Below, one piece after another: positions 5,530 through 5,833 of a stretch of DNA of 5,833 bases (positions are counted from its first letter, which is position 1; each line of letters begins with the position of its first letter). Source of the stretch: Rariglobus sp967755175 (GTDB lineage Bacteria; Verrucomicrobiota; Verrucomicrobiia; Opitutales; Opitutaceae); assembly GCA_967755175.1 (NCBI GenBank), contig CBRAFO010000174.1, positions 1-5,833 of the forward strand. The letters are read 5' to 3'. Both the position numbers and the translations under genes were made by a program. The notes under the pieces were generated by a model. The model worked only from the letters and a program-made list of their open reading frames with translations. It did no database searches and had not been told where the DNA came from.

Positions 5530-5833
5530 CCCCGAAGCGCACGCGCTTCACCGCTTTCTTCTTCTTCGGCGAAGGCGGAATGCCGATGCGCGGGTCGCGG
5601 GCTTGGGCGAGTTGGACCAGGCGTTTGGCGTCACGCTCGAACGTCTCGGCGGTTTCCGGCAGGTAGAGCCACTTGCCCAAGATCGGGTGGGGCGCGAGGG
5701 CAGGGAACTCCGCCCGCAGGCTCTCGTGGTGTTCGTGAAACGTGCACACCAGCACACCCTGCCACGGTTCGCCTTGGGCGGTTAAGAAAAGGCAGTGCAG
5801 GCCATGCAGCATGATGGTCCGCCCGCCGAACCA
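5519..5833 (-). CDS. Unrecognised protein, C-terminal part (5' end outside window)
   Basis: The - strand frame is open from the right edge to the TGA at 5521-5519, giving 104 visible residues starting WFGGRTIMLHGLHCLFL. The ATG at 5812 may be internal because the frame stays open through the edge. The visible sequence has a compact alpha/beta look: a hydrophobic strand (GVLVCTFHEHHESL), a PHPILGKWLYLPE segment, a charged helix (ETFERDAKRLVQLAQARD), and a basic tail (PKKKKAVKRVRFGDAL) that is probably disordered. There is no signal peptide or membrane segment in this part. I do not recognise the family, and the first residues outside the window could change that. I prefer this strand because the opposite 118-codon frame is arginine/serine-rich and starts inside a repeat. 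The gene converges on the cupin gene. Confidence 0.6.
   Translation of the reverse strand, partial: WFGGRTIMLHGLHCLFLTAQGEPWQGVLVCTFHEHHESLRAEFPALAPHPILGKWLYLPETAETFERDAKRLVQLAQARDPRIGIPPSPKKKKAVKRVRFGDAL

Noticed and set aside
5458..5814. 118-codon + strand open frame at the right end
   Set aside because: It starts inside the right arm of heptamer copy B, is arginine/serine-rich, and is opposite a - strand frame that has more protein-like composition and continues through the window edge.

Overview
This GC-rich window (5833 bases) holds four protein-coding genes and an unusually dense set of small palindromic repeats. Two genes form a tight + strand pair: the 3' part of a TamB-like gene (entering from the left edge, stop at 2364-2366) and, overlapping its stop, a complete Omp85-family outer-membrane protein gene of TamA type (2350-4515). 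A small stand-alone cupin gene follows (4761-5228, +). A conserved-looking but unrecognised gene runs in from the right edge on the - strand (5519 to the edge). No RNA gene, CRISPR array, transposase or insertion sequence is visible.

The organism is a Gram-negative (diderm) bacterium, because the TamA/TamB pair needs an outer membrane. The REP-like palindromes, one of which is translated as ESRRKAAPT, and the palindromes built of 7-bp TTGGACG-type units remind me of Verrucomicrobiota, perhaps Opitutaceae. That is pattern memory, not a search result, and similar REPs also occur in Pseudomonas. The tamB-before-tamA order differs from the tamA-tamB order of Proteobacteria and argues against a pseudomonad.

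Layout. 1-2366: TamB-like C-terminal part, carrying an in-frame double REP palindrome at 343-399. 2335-2340: strong Shine-Dalgarno for tamA inside the tamB end. 2350-4515: TamA-like protein with a signal peptide, about four POTRA domains and a C-terminal barrel; a second REP-like unit lies in its signal-peptide codons (2381-2406). 4516-4760: non-coding, with AGGAT/ATCCT inverted repeats, a small hairpin, and a leader hairpin and tiny ORF before the cupin gene. 5222-5495: two tandem 120-bp palindromic elements of heptamer units, separated by a short terminator-like hairpin for the - strand; they fill the gap between the convergent cupin and - strand genes.

Function. By family knowledge, TamA sits in the outer membrane and TamB spans the periplasm. 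Together they help insert outer-membrane proteins or move lipid between the membranes. The overlap and shared SD region suggest translationally coupled synthesis. The cupin and the right-edge gene have no evident functional link to the pair. I see no clear new defence or metabolic system; the most unusual content is the repeat load, including repeats that became protein sequence.
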